Assembly (NCBI RefSeq): GCF_036885195.1 | Contig: NZ_CP133656.1 | Coordinates: 682,001 to 746,000, forward strand | Direction: 5' to 3' | Length of the DNA stretch: 64,000 bases | Source: Pectobacterium cacticida | GTDB taxonomy: Bacteria > Pseudomonadota > Gammaproteobacteria > Enterobacterales > Enterobacteriaceae | In this document: positions 45,440-52,702 of the stretch, piece after piece | Position numbering within the stretch: the first letter of the stretch is position 1 | How the letters are laid out: each line of letters starts with the position of its first letter | Notes under the pieces: model-generated | Told to the model about the DNA's origin: nothing | The model's input: the letters and a program-made list of their open reading frames with translations, nothing else | Databases searched by the model: none | Program-made: the position numbers and the translations under genes

Positions 45440-45502
45440 TTATCGCTATAGCGGTTCTCGTTGTTTGAACCGAGGCAATTTATATTAATGCATGGCAACC
45501 CT

Positions 45503-45589
45503 GCGAAGGTGGCGGAATTGGTAGACGCGCTAGCTTCAGGTGTTAGTGTTCTTACGAACGTGAGGGTTCAAGTCCCTCTCTTCGCACCA
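45503..45589 (+). tRNA. tRNA-Leu(CAG), copy 2 of 3
   Basis: Identical to copy 1 except for two changes in the variable arm (GTTCTTACGAAC), which replace a C-G pair by T-A and so preserve pairing. 63 bases after copy 1. Confidence 0.96.
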
Positions 45590-45668
45590 TGCCATGATAG
45601 ATTAAGCGCGCCGGGCCGATTTGTCGCGCAAGGTCAAATGAGTTGCTAAGTAACACCCCATTCTCAGT

Positions 45669-45755
45669 GCGAAGGTGGCGGAATTGGTAGACGCGCTAGC
45701 TTCAGGTGTTAGTGTCCTTACGGACGTGAGGGTTCAAGTCCCTCTCTTCGCACCA
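45669..45755 (+). tRNA. tRNA-Leu(CAG), copy 3 of 3
   Basis: Same sequence as copy 1, 79 bases after copy 2. The short spacers contain no other gene and presumably are removed by RNase E/P processing of one precursor. Confidence 0.96.
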
Positions 45756-45768
45756 TCAATTACCACCA

Positions 45769-45792
45769 GGATTTTTCGAAATCCCCTCTTAT
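45769..45792 (+). terminator. Possible terminator after the tRNA-Leu cluster
   Basis: GGATTT-TTCG-AAATCC stem closed by a stable UUCG loop, followed by CCTCTTAT. The U-run is poor but the position fits. Confidence 0.5.
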
Positions 45793-45836
45793 GCTTGTTT
45801 CCCGCCCGTTGACATATTGCGTTATCTTACGTGAGT

Positions 45837-46127
45837 TTATAACGCCGACACGTTAAACATAATGGATAACGCCGCTAAACCGCCAGCGAATGCAATGCAG
45901 GATGGCAGGAGCAAATAGTGACGCAAGCGTTGATGAACCAACATGACCAGAGTCGCTAACAGCGCAATGGCGACAATCACCTTCAGGTGCGTCAAATTCA
46001 GATTGAGTAGTGCCAATAATGGCATAAGCGCGCAGGGCAAGAGCACCCCCCAGGCGCTAGACAGATGCTTCCCCATGCACCAACTCACACCCCATAGCCC
46101 GCAGGCCGTGATCATTGCCGTCAGCAT
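45837..46127 (-). CDS. yjjZ: DUF1435 family membrane protein, YjjZ-like
   Basis: 96 residues from ATG 46125-46127 (MLTAMITACGLWGVSWCMG), almost entirely hydrophobic with three to four membrane segments. The position beside leu tRNAs and rsmC matches E. coli yjjZ, a DUF1435 protein of unknown function. A near-consensus Fur box lies 20-37 bases upstream, so expression should rise in iron limitation. The open frame extends 37 codons further upstream across that box; that part is unlikely to be translated. Confidence 0.65.
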   Translation of the reverse strand: MLTAMITACGLWGVSWCMGKHLSSAWGVLLPCALMPLLALLNLNLTHLKVIVAIALLATLVMLVHQRLRHYLLLPSCIAFAGGLAALSIMFNVSAL

Positions 46128-46145
46128 TTTTCTATCCGCAAAAAT

Positions 46146-46164
46146 GATAATGATAACCAATATC
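46146..46164. promoter_or_regulatory. Fur box upstream of the yjjZ-like gene
   Basis: GATAATGATAACCAATATC matches the 19-base Fur consensus GATAATGATAATCATTATC at 17 positions. It sits just upstream of the start codon of the minus-strand gene. The nearest other start, budR at 47133, is about 970 bases away. Confidence 0.8.
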
Positions 46165-46242
46165 ATATAAGAATTTGTACTAATTACTAGCGTTTTGACT
46201 CGCTGAGGCGAAAATTTTCTCTCGTTGGCATTAACCATAATG

Positions 46243-47133
46243 TTAATGGTTCAGGTGATCACGTATCAGGTGAATCATGTTCACGATGACTGCCGATCGT
46301 TCATGTTTGCGCCAGATAGCCGCAATTTGTGTATGGATCCCTGGCATGCCAATGTCATGATAGGTCACCTTTTCAACCTTGATACAGGCAAGTGACTCCG
46401 GCACCAAAGTAACACCGAAACCCGCGGCAACCATCCCGATAGTCGCCGTCAACTGTGGGGCAAAGGGGCTTGGTCTGGCGCCATATCCCGATAAGTAGCA
46501 GGCGCGAATGATCATATCGTGCAGCCCCGGGCACACCTCGCGGGGGAAAATAATCAGCGGTTCCTGACGCAATTCACCCAGCAACACCTGTTTTTTATGG
46601 CTAAGCTCATGTTCAGCGGATAACGCCAACTTCATTGGTTCATCGGCTAAAATTTCGCCATTAATGTCATCGCTAAGATCGCAGGGTAAACGCAAAAATA
46701 CGATATCGATATTGCGTTCCCGCAGTGAGGCGATGAGCGTAGCCGGGTTATCTTCTTTTGGTAGCAACTGAACATGTGGATGTTGCTGACAATAGCGATG
46801 CAGCAAAGTCAGTACCGTTGGGTGAAACATGGCTGAGGGTGAGAAACCTATGTTGAAGCTGCCTTTTTCGCCACGCGCGATGCTCCTCGTCCGTGCAATC
46901 GCCGAATCGGTAAGTTGCAAAATCCTACACGCATCCTCATACAGCGCCTGCCCGGCCTCCGTCATTTCTATACCGCGCGTCAACCGTTTGAACAGCGGTG
47001 TGCCGATCTCCTGCTCAAATTTTTTGATTTGCTGGCTGAGCGGCGGCTGTGACATGCCTAAATGTTCTGCTGCGCGAGTGAAATGCCGTGCTTGTGCAAC
47101 AGCCACAAAGTAGCGCAGATAACGTAGCTCCAT
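46243..47133 (-). CDS. budR: LysR-family regulator of the acetoin operon (BudR/AlsR type)
   Basis: 296 residues starting MELRYLRYFVAVAQARHFTRAAEHL. Helix-turn-helix QPPLSQQIKKFEQEIG, then the effector domain (FNIGFSPSAMFHPTVLTLLH). Divergent from budA across 129 bases, the standard alsR/budR layout; family members activate acetoin genes in response to acetate and low pH. The identity as BudR rests on similarity of the opening and on context. Confidence 0.85.
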   Translation of the reverse strand: MELRYLRYFVAVAQARHFTRAAEHLGMSQPPLSQQIKKFEQEIGTPLFKRLTRGIEMTEAGQALYEDACRILQLTDSAIARTRSIARGEKGSFNIGFSPSAMFHPTVLTLLHRYCQQHPHVQLLPKEDNPATLIASLRERNIDIVFLRLPCDLSDDINGEILADEPMKLALSAEHELSHKKQVLLGELRQEPLIIFPREVCPGLHDMIIRACYLSGYGARPSPFAPQLTATIGMVAAGFGVTLVPESLACIKVEKVTYHDIGMPGIHTQIAAIWRKHERSAVIVNMIHLIRDHLNH

Positions 47134-47262
47134 TTATGTAACTCCATATATATACGATCTTGAAATGCCCTTCATTGCATATTGGAATTTTGTCCTCCCT
47201 GGCGTCAATCTTTATATAAATATTAGTAACGTTTAAGTAATTGGCGCGATGGAAAGGAAGAC

Positions 47263-48045
47263 ATGAAAACGAGTATTGGTGAACAATCCTGTGAAGAATC
47301 CTTTGCTAGCTATGCTTGTGATTTTCACCAGCAGCACGAAGACTGCGTTATTTATCAAACTTCATTAATGAGTGGGCTAATTAATGGCGTGTATGACGGT
47401 AGTCGAACGATGGCTGAGTTACTGGAGCATGGTGATTTTGGATTAGGAACATTTAATAGTTTGGATGGGGAACTGGTTGCATTAAATAGTCAGATTTTTC
47501 AATTGTTATCCGATGGTAGTGCGCGGGCGGCAAAGCCAGATCAAAAGACGCCATTTGCGGTCATGACGTTTTTCCGGCCGACGGAAACGATTCATTTCGA
47601 TCATTGGACCTCGCGCGAAGAGGTGCACCGCCGGATTGATGAAATCGTGGGGACGGATAATCTGTTCTGCGCCTTGCGCATTGATGGGAATTTTCGCTGT
47701 GTTGAAACGCGCACGGTCCCCCGGCAAAGTCGGCCTTATAAGCCAATGCAAGAGGCGATTGAAGGGCAACCGACCTTTCATTTTGAACATCGCAGCGGCA
47801 GTGTGATTGGATTTCGCAGTCCGGCGTATACCCAGGGAATTAATGTCGCCGGTTATCACGAACATTTCATTACCGACGATCGTCAGGGAGGCGGTCATAT
47901 CCTTAATTATGATGTCGAATCCGGCACCCTAACGTTTGGCGTAATTGCTAAATTGATCATCGACCTACCTCAGGATCGGGAATTTCTCAATGCCGATCTT
48001 TCTTCAGAAAACCTCAACAGCGTAATCAAGTCAGTTGAAAGCTAG
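47263..48045 (+). CDS. budA: Alpha-acetolactate decarboxylase
   Basis: Converts acetolactate to acetoin in the 2,3-butanediol/acetoin pathway. 260 residues, usual length. Conserved zinc-site histidines are seen in NVAGYHEHFITDDRQGGGH, with FGLGTFNSLDGELV and DHWTSREE typical of the family. GGAAGGAAGAC precedes the ATG. First gene of budAB; no butanediol dehydrogenase gene (budC) follows in the window. Confidence 0.95.
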   Translation: MKTSIGEQSCEESFASYACDFHQQHEDCVIYQTSLMSGLINGVYDGSRTMAELLEHGDFGLGTFNSLDGELVALNSQIFQLLSDGSARAAKPDQKTPFAVMTFFRPTETIHFDHWTSREEVHRRIDEIVGTDNLFCALRIDGNFRCVETRTVPRQSRPYKPMQEAIEGQPTFHFEHRSGSVIGFRSPAYTQGINVAGYHEHFITDDRQGGGHILNYDVESGTLTFGVIAKLIIDLPQDREFLNADLSSENLNSVIKSVES

Positions 48046-48066
48046 TCATTTCATCGGAGTTATGTC

Positions 48067-49746
48067 ATGGAAAAGTCCACAAAACAGCAATGCTGGAACA
48101 GCGGCGCTGAGTTGATTGTAAGACACTTGGAAACGCAGGGTGTGAAGTATGTTTTTGGTATCCCCGGCGCAAAAATCGATCGCGTATTTGATGAGCTGGA
48201 AGACTCGACGATTCAAACTATCCCGGTACGACATGAGGCAAATGGCGCCTTCATGGCGGCGGCGATAGGTCGCCTCACGGGAAAAGCGGGAGTAACGCTG
48301 GTGACCTCTGGCCCCGGTTGTTCCAATCTGGTGACCGGGCTGGCGACGGCGACGTCAGAGGGTGACGCCGTTGTGGCATTAGGTGGGGCGGTCAAACGGG
48401 CAGATAAACTTAAGCTGACGCACCAGAGTCTGGATACTGTCAGCCTCTTCCAGCCAGTCAGTAAATTCAGTGCGGAGATTTCGGCATCCAGTGCGATTTC
48501 AGAAGTGTTGGCGAACGCTTTCCGTGCGGCGGAAAGCGGTCATCCGGGCGCGGCATTTGTCAGCCTGCCTCAGGATATCGTCAACGAGCCAGCTAGTAGT
48601 CCGATTCTGGCCTGCCCGCATTTACCGCCGTTAAATGGCGCGCCGCATCGTGACATTGTTGATGCGGCAAAACGGCTGCAACAGGCGAAAAATCCGGTGC
48701 TACTGCTTGGGTTAATGGCGAGCCAGCAGGAAAATGCGCAGGCGCTGCGCCGTTTCTTACATCATAGCCAACTGCCGGTGACCAGTACCTATCAGGCGGC
48801 CGGCGTAATCGACCAACAACATTTCGATCACTTTGCTGGCCGCGTCGGATTATTCAACAATCAAGCTGGCGACACGTTGTTAAAGCAGGCAGATCTGATT
48901 GTGACGGTGGGCTATAGCCCAATTGAGTACGATCCTATCCTGTGGAATAACGGCAAGGCGACGTTAATCCACATCGATGTGTTACGTGCGGAGATCGACA
49001 GCGCTTATCACCCCGATATTGAGTTGCTCGGCAATATCGCAATGACGATAGATGCGTTGAATGCGTGCATCACGACGCCGTGTACCTTATCCGCACAGAC
49101 CCAGGCGGTGTTGGAGGATCGTAAACAGCAACGTCATGCGCTGAGTACGCGAGCCATCAACATGGCGGGGTTTGCTATTCACCCGCTACGTCTGGTACGG
49201 GCGATGCAAGATATCGTCAATGATGATGTCACGTTGTGTGTGGATATGGGGAGTTTTCATATCTGGCTAGCGCGTTATCTATATAGTTTTCGGGCGCGGC
49301 AAATTCTCATGACGAATGGCCAGCAGACGATGGGCGTGGCGTTACCCTGGGCGATAGCCGCATCGCTGATACAACCGGGTAAAAAAGTGGTTTCCGTGTC
49401 CGGCGATGGCGGATTTATGCAATCCAGTATGGAACTGGAAACGGCAGTGCGTTTGAAAAGCAACCTTTTGCATATTATCTGGGTGGATAATGGCTACAAC
49501 ATGGTAGAAATCCAGCAACTGCATAAATACCACCGTCCGGCAGGCGTAAGATTCGGGCCGATTGATTTTAAAGCGTATGCGGAAGCGTTTGGCGCGAAAG
49601 GGTTTGCAGTGGAATCTGCTGATGAGTTGGTCAGTAAACTCCGCCAGGCCATGGATGTTGATGGTCCGGCAGTCATTGCCATCCCGGTAGATTACTCCGA
49701 TAACCATTGGTTAATGAAAGAGCTGAATATTAGTTTACTGATCTAA
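48067..49746 (+). CDS. budB: Acetolactate synthase, catabolic
   Basis: Thiamine-diphosphate enzyme that joins two pyruvates to acetolactate. 559 residues, the length of the FAD-independent catabolic type with no regulatory subunit. Catalytic glutamate in VRHEANGAFMAAAIGR, central domain, and the ThDP/Mg motif GDGGFMQSSMELETAV ending in WVDNGYN. GGAGTTATGTC precedes the ATG, 21 bases after budA. Acts with BudA to divert pyruvate to neutral products in fermentation. Confidence 0.96.
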   Translation: MEKSTKQQCWNSGAELIVRHLETQGVKYVFGIPGAKIDRVFDELEDSTIQTIPVRHEANGAFMAAAIGRLTGKAGVTLVTSGPGCSNLVTGLATATSEGDAVVALGGAVKRADKLKLTHQSLDTVSLFQPVSKFSAEISASSAISEVLANAFRAAESGHPGAAFVSLPQDIVNEPASSPILACPHLPPLNGAPHRDIVDAAKRLQQAKNPVLLLGLMASQQENAQALRRFLHHSQLPVTSTYQAAGVIDQQHFDHFAGRVGLFNNQAGDTLLKQADLIVTVGYSPIEYDPILWNNGKATLIHIDVLRAEIDSAYHPDIELLGNIAMTIDALNACITTPCTLSAQTQAVLEDRKQQRHALSTRAINMAGFAIHPLRLVRAMQDIVNDDVTLCVDMGSFHIWLARYLYSFRARQILMTNGQQTMGVALPWAIAASLIQPGKKVVSVSGDGGFMQSSMELETAVRLKSNLLHIIWVDNGYNMVEIQQLHKYHRPAGVRFGPIDFKAYAEAFGAKGFAVESADELVSKLRQAMDVDGPAVIAIPVDYSDNHWLMKELNISLLI

Positions 49747-49925
49747 GGTTAGTGGTTATTGTCCGTCCAAGTGCATTGGGCGGACATCATCTTGAAAAAT
49801 ATCTGATAATGTGTCTAATCAATAGAATATGGATTTTCTTGGCAGAAGAACTGATTTCCATTTTCAAGATATTGATTTGGCAAGATAAAATTCTATCGAT
49901 TTAAAGCTTAATTACATCGAGCCGG

Positions 49926-50078
49926 CTAAGAACCTATCCCATTATGGCTATTTTACTTGCCATTTTGGCCCTGGTCCGTGCTCGAAATCCTTACGTACTC
50001 CGTGTACGCTCCGGTTTCTGCGCGCTGTCCGTGACCAAACTGACTGCGCCAATGACGCCTATTGGGATAGGTTCTAAG
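49926..50078. mobile_element. MITE-like inverted-repeat element with 5-bp target duplication
   Basis: A 143-bp unit (49931-50073) whose ends are inverted repeats, AACCTATCCCA at the left and TGGGATAGGTT at the right. It is flanked on both sides by the same CTAAG (49926-49930, 50074-50078). The interior is also roughly self-complementary (TTTTGGCC against GACCAAAC; GTAC repeats at the tip), so the RNA or single strand would form one long hairpin. No transposase. The flanking CTAAG is best read as a 5-bp target duplication. Lies between budB and the dms operon. Confidence 0.75.
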
Positions 50079-50101
50079 TAAATAATAATAGTCAATAATA
50101 T

Positions 50102-50659
50102 CTATGATTTTGCAAGGTGCGGTATGCGTATCAGACTGATAGCGTCGGCATAACACTGTACCTGGCATTCGCCGCAGCCGTTGCAGCGATCGTTTTCTAC
50201 CTGGGGAATCCCTTTCTCGTCCAATGTGCAAGCCTGTTCCGGGCACGCTTCGACACACTGGTTACACTGGCGTATCAGATTTACGCAGGCGTCACTGAAC
50301 GCCGGGCGTAGCCCGGTATCAAAATGAGATTGCGCACGCAGCGTATCGGTTGGGCATGCGGAGATACATCGAGCGCAACCATCGCAACTGGCATACTCAA
50401 TCGCCAGTTGCGGATAACCATCTTCATGCCGGATCAGAATTCCCATCGGACAGGCATCGATACATTTGTTGCAGCGGGTGCATTGTGTGATGAACTGCTC
50501 ATCAGGAATAGCTCCCGGCGGTAGCGGATGCGCCAGACGAGGAGGAGCGGTTTCTGGTGTCGCATGTCTTGCCGCGCTGATCAATGCGCGGAATAGCCCG
50601 CGCCGACTGACGAGCCGATGAGTCATCAGCGCCCGATAATATTCTTCTGACTTGTTCAT
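50102..50659 (-). CDS. NapF-like ferredoxin-type protein in the dms operon
   Basis: 185 residues with three four-cysteine clusters typical of 4Fe-4S ferredoxins (CTRCNKCIDACP, CDGCARCISACP, CNGCGECQVQC) plus a further CNQCVEACP. The N-terminus contains SRRGLFRALISAA, a twin-arginine-like sequence also seen in NapF. NapF normally aids maturation of the Nap nitrate reductase; here the gene is the last of dmsABCD and overlaps dmsD by 4 bases. The inferred role is iron-sulfur or molybdoenzyme maturation of the DMSO reductase. Whether it should be called NapF is uncertain. Confidence 0.8.
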   Translation of the reverse strand: MNKSEEYYRALMTHRLVSRRGLFRALISAARHATPETAPPRLAHPLPPGAIPDEQFITQCTRCNKCIDACPMGILIRHEDGYPQLAIEYASCDGCARCISACPTDTLRAQSHFDTGLRPAFSDACVNLIRQCNQCVEACPEQACTLDEKGIPQVENDRCNGCGECQVQCYADAISLIRIPHLAKS

Positions 50660-51252
50660 CCGAAGAACAGCCTTTTCTCTACAGGTTGTAGCCCTCGTTG
50701 CCGCTCAATGTCTTGTAAATAAAGCATCGTTATGGCGGCAAGCCGCGCATAAAACGGACTTATCACGTTGTCGCGCAACCGTTCAAGATAACGATACCCC
50801 CATGGTAGTAAATATATTTCTAAAAGCTGATTAACGGCGGCTTCCTTTCCAGCTTCAAAAAGTGCGCTACAGGCTAACAACATTAAACCAAACTGATCTT
50901 CCGGTTCATTCTGCTGTGAGTCAAAGATCATGTTCTGAGACTGCAAAAAGGCACGGTACTCTGCGGTAGTATTGCCCATCAACAGGTTATCGCGTTCTAG
51001 CCAGACCGATCCCCAGGGCGGAATCGGCATCTCCCCTTGCCCTTCAAACAGGACGGAGAATTGCCATAGCAGCGCATCATGATCTGGCATCGGGCAATCC
51101 TCACATAGTGGCGCGATTCGTGCCGGATCGCGCCATGGATACAGCTCTGGCAGTATCTTCAGGCAATCTAAAAGCGCTTTTACCTCGGGTCGTTCCGGTG
51201 AGTAATAAAACAATGCACCGAGTATCCTCGGCAATAGTGCATCTGGCGTCAT
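50656..51252 (-). CDS. dmsD: TorD/DmsD-family redox enzyme maturation chaperone
   Basis: 198 residues, all-helical TorD/DmsD family: LLPRILGALFYYSPERPE, then WQFSVLFEGQGEMPIPPWGSVW and a helical C-terminus. Such chaperones bind the twin-arginine leader of the catalytic subunit until the molybdenum cofactor is loaded. AAAAGGAGTCAGAG precedes the ATG. Follows dmsC after a 44-base gap with a terminator-like hairpin, and overlaps the next gene by 4 bases. Confidence 0.87.
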   Translation of the reverse strand: MTPDALLPRILGALFYYSPERPEVKALLDCLKILPELYPWRDPARIAPLCEDCPMPDHDALLWQFSVLFEGQGEMPIPPWGSVWLERDNLLMGNTTAEYRAFLQSQNMIFDSQQNEPEDQFGLMLLACSALFEAGKEAAVNQLLEIYLLPWGYRYLERLRDNVISPFYARLAAITMLYLQDIERQRGLQPVEKRLFFG

Positions 51253-51262
51253 CTCTGACTCC

Positions 51263-51291
51263 TTTTAAAAACAGAGCGGCCAAAGCCGCTC
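51263..51291 (-). terminator. Attenuator hairpin between dmsC and dmsD
   Basis: Seven-bp stem GAGCGGC / GCCGCTC with a 4-base loop. On the minus strand it is followed by TGTTTTTAAAA, an intrinsic terminator inside the operon that would lower dmsD and the ferredoxin gene relative to dmsABC. Confidence 0.78.
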
Positions 51292-51296
51292 ACAGG

Positions 51297-52070
51297 TTAC
51301 ATCGGTAACGTCCACAGATTGTAAAACGCAATCCTGCCCACCAATTCAGCGGCAATAACGACCAGCGCCGTGGATGCCAGAACGGCTATAGTCGATTTGA
51401 GTCGTGCCCAAACCATCATACCGACTACCCCTAGCGCAAGTAGCGCTGCCTGTGCGGTAAACCAGTGGGTTTGCATCGCGGTCAACACACCATCAGCGCT
51501 CATCAGTGATGAGATATAGCCTGGATGCAGGACGAAGCTGATAAGGATTGCCAGCACGCTCACTACTATCCCAAGACGTAGGCCAAATAGCCCAGCCAGA
51601 ATACCGCCGCCAATCAACGGCGTCAGTATCATCATCACTATGGTGTAAGGTGTTCGCCAGGTCACTACGGTCGGCAACTGGTAGATTTGTGGGATGGCGA
51701 GAATAAAAAATACGCCCACAATGGCAGCCAGCCACACTAACCCTTTGCACAGTACAACCGCGCCACGGTTGAGCAGTAGGCCTAACGCCCCTAGACCACC
51801 AAGTGTTGCAAACATTGCTGATAGCACAATTTCGTTGCTCATTGGCGAATGGCCCACGCGCAAAAGCATATTCAACGCGCGTAGTGGCTGACCAACGTGG
51901 AAGATCCCCAGTAACACGCCAATACCAAAGAGACACATCATAGAAAACAGGCCAATGGTCATCCGCCGCTCGTCTATCTGCCTTAGCGTGCCACCAATCA
52001 GTAACAGAATAAACGCACCGACCGCGCTTTGAGTAAAGACGGTAAAAAACACCAGTGGTAATTCATGCAT
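51297..52070 (-). CDS. dmsC: DMSO reductase membrane anchor subunit DmsC
   Basis: 257 residues with eight hydrophobic segments, the DmsC/NrfD-like quinol-oxidising anchor. Starts MHELPLVFFTVFTQSAVGAFI; contains GIFHVGQPLRALNML and SPMSNEIVLSAMF of the family. Its start overlaps the dmsB end by 8 bases. Passes electrons from menaquinol to DmsB. Confidence 0.93.
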   Translation of the reverse strand: MHELPLVFFTVFTQSAVGAFILLLIGGTLRQIDERRMTIGLFSMMCLFGIGVLLGIFHVGQPLRALNMLLRVGHSPMSNEIVLSAMFATLGGLGALGLLLNRGAVVLCKGLVWLAAIVGVFFILAIPQIYQLPTVVTWRTPYTIVMMILTPLIGGGILAGLFGLRLGIVVSVLAILISFVLHPGYISSLMSADGVLTAMQTHWFTAQAALLALGVVGMMVWARLKSTIAVLASTALVVIAAELVGRIAFYNLWTLPM

Positions 52071-52689
52071 GGCGCACCTCCTTGAGGTTCACGATTGCCC
52101 CTTCTTTATCTCCCGTAGGGCGGGCTTTCGGATGCGGCTTAATAACGAGGTTAGGGTAGGTAAGTGACGCGGCAGGCAGTGGCGCAATTTCGTTCTCAGT
52201 ACCGTATTTTGCCCGCAGTTCATCAATTGGGCCGAAATCCAGTGCCCGTTGTGGACAGGAATCTACACAGATTGGGCGCAGATTTTTCTCTAATCGGTCA
52301 AGGCAGCCGTCGCACTTGCGCATCACTTTTGCCTTCGCATCGAACTGCGGCGCGCCATAGGGGCAGCGCATTTCGCAATAACGGCAACCGACGCAAATAC
52401 TGTCATCCACTAGCACCAGCCCATCCTCTTCACGCTTATGCATTGCACCGGTAGGGCACCCTGATACGCATACCGGCGCATCGCAGTGGTTACAAGCGAT
52501 GGAGAGGTAGTAAGTAAAAGTATCGTTATGCCAACTTTGACCTTCTTTTACCCAGTTTCCACCACCGTATTCATAGACACGACGGAATTTCGGACCAACG
52601 TCCAGATCTTTATTATCCTTGCAACTGACCTGACAGGTTTTACAACCAGAGCAGCGTGAGGAGTCAACATAAAAGCCATACTGTTTCAT
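52063..52689 (-). CDS. dmsB: DMSO reductase iron-sulfur subunit DmsB
   Basis: 208 residues with four 4Fe-4S cluster motifs: CSGCKTCQVSCKD, CNHCDAPVCVSGCP, CVGCRYCEMRCPYGAP and CDGCLDRLEKNLRPICVDSCP. Electron-transfer subunit between DmsC and DmsA. Starts MKQYGFYVDSSR behind GGAGTG. Overlaps dmsC by 8 bases and lies 13 bases after dmsA. Confidence 0.95.
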   Translation of the reverse strand: MKQYGFYVDSSRCSGCKTCQVSCKDNKDLDVGPKFRRVYEYGGGNWVKEGQSWHNDTFTYYLSIACNHCDAPVCVSGCPTGAMHKREEDGLVLVDDSICVGCRYCEMRCPYGAPQFDAKAKVMRKCDGCLDRLEKNLRPICVDSCPQRALDFGPIDELRAKYGTENEIAPLPAASLTYPNLVIKPHPKARPTGDKEGAIVNLKEVRHA

Positions 52690-52702
52690 TGCGGATCACT
52701 CC

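Noticed and set aside
45353..45755. tRNA cluster as a prophage or island attachment site
   Set aside because: No integrase, no partial tRNA repeat and no foreign genes beside it; the neighbours match E. coli order.
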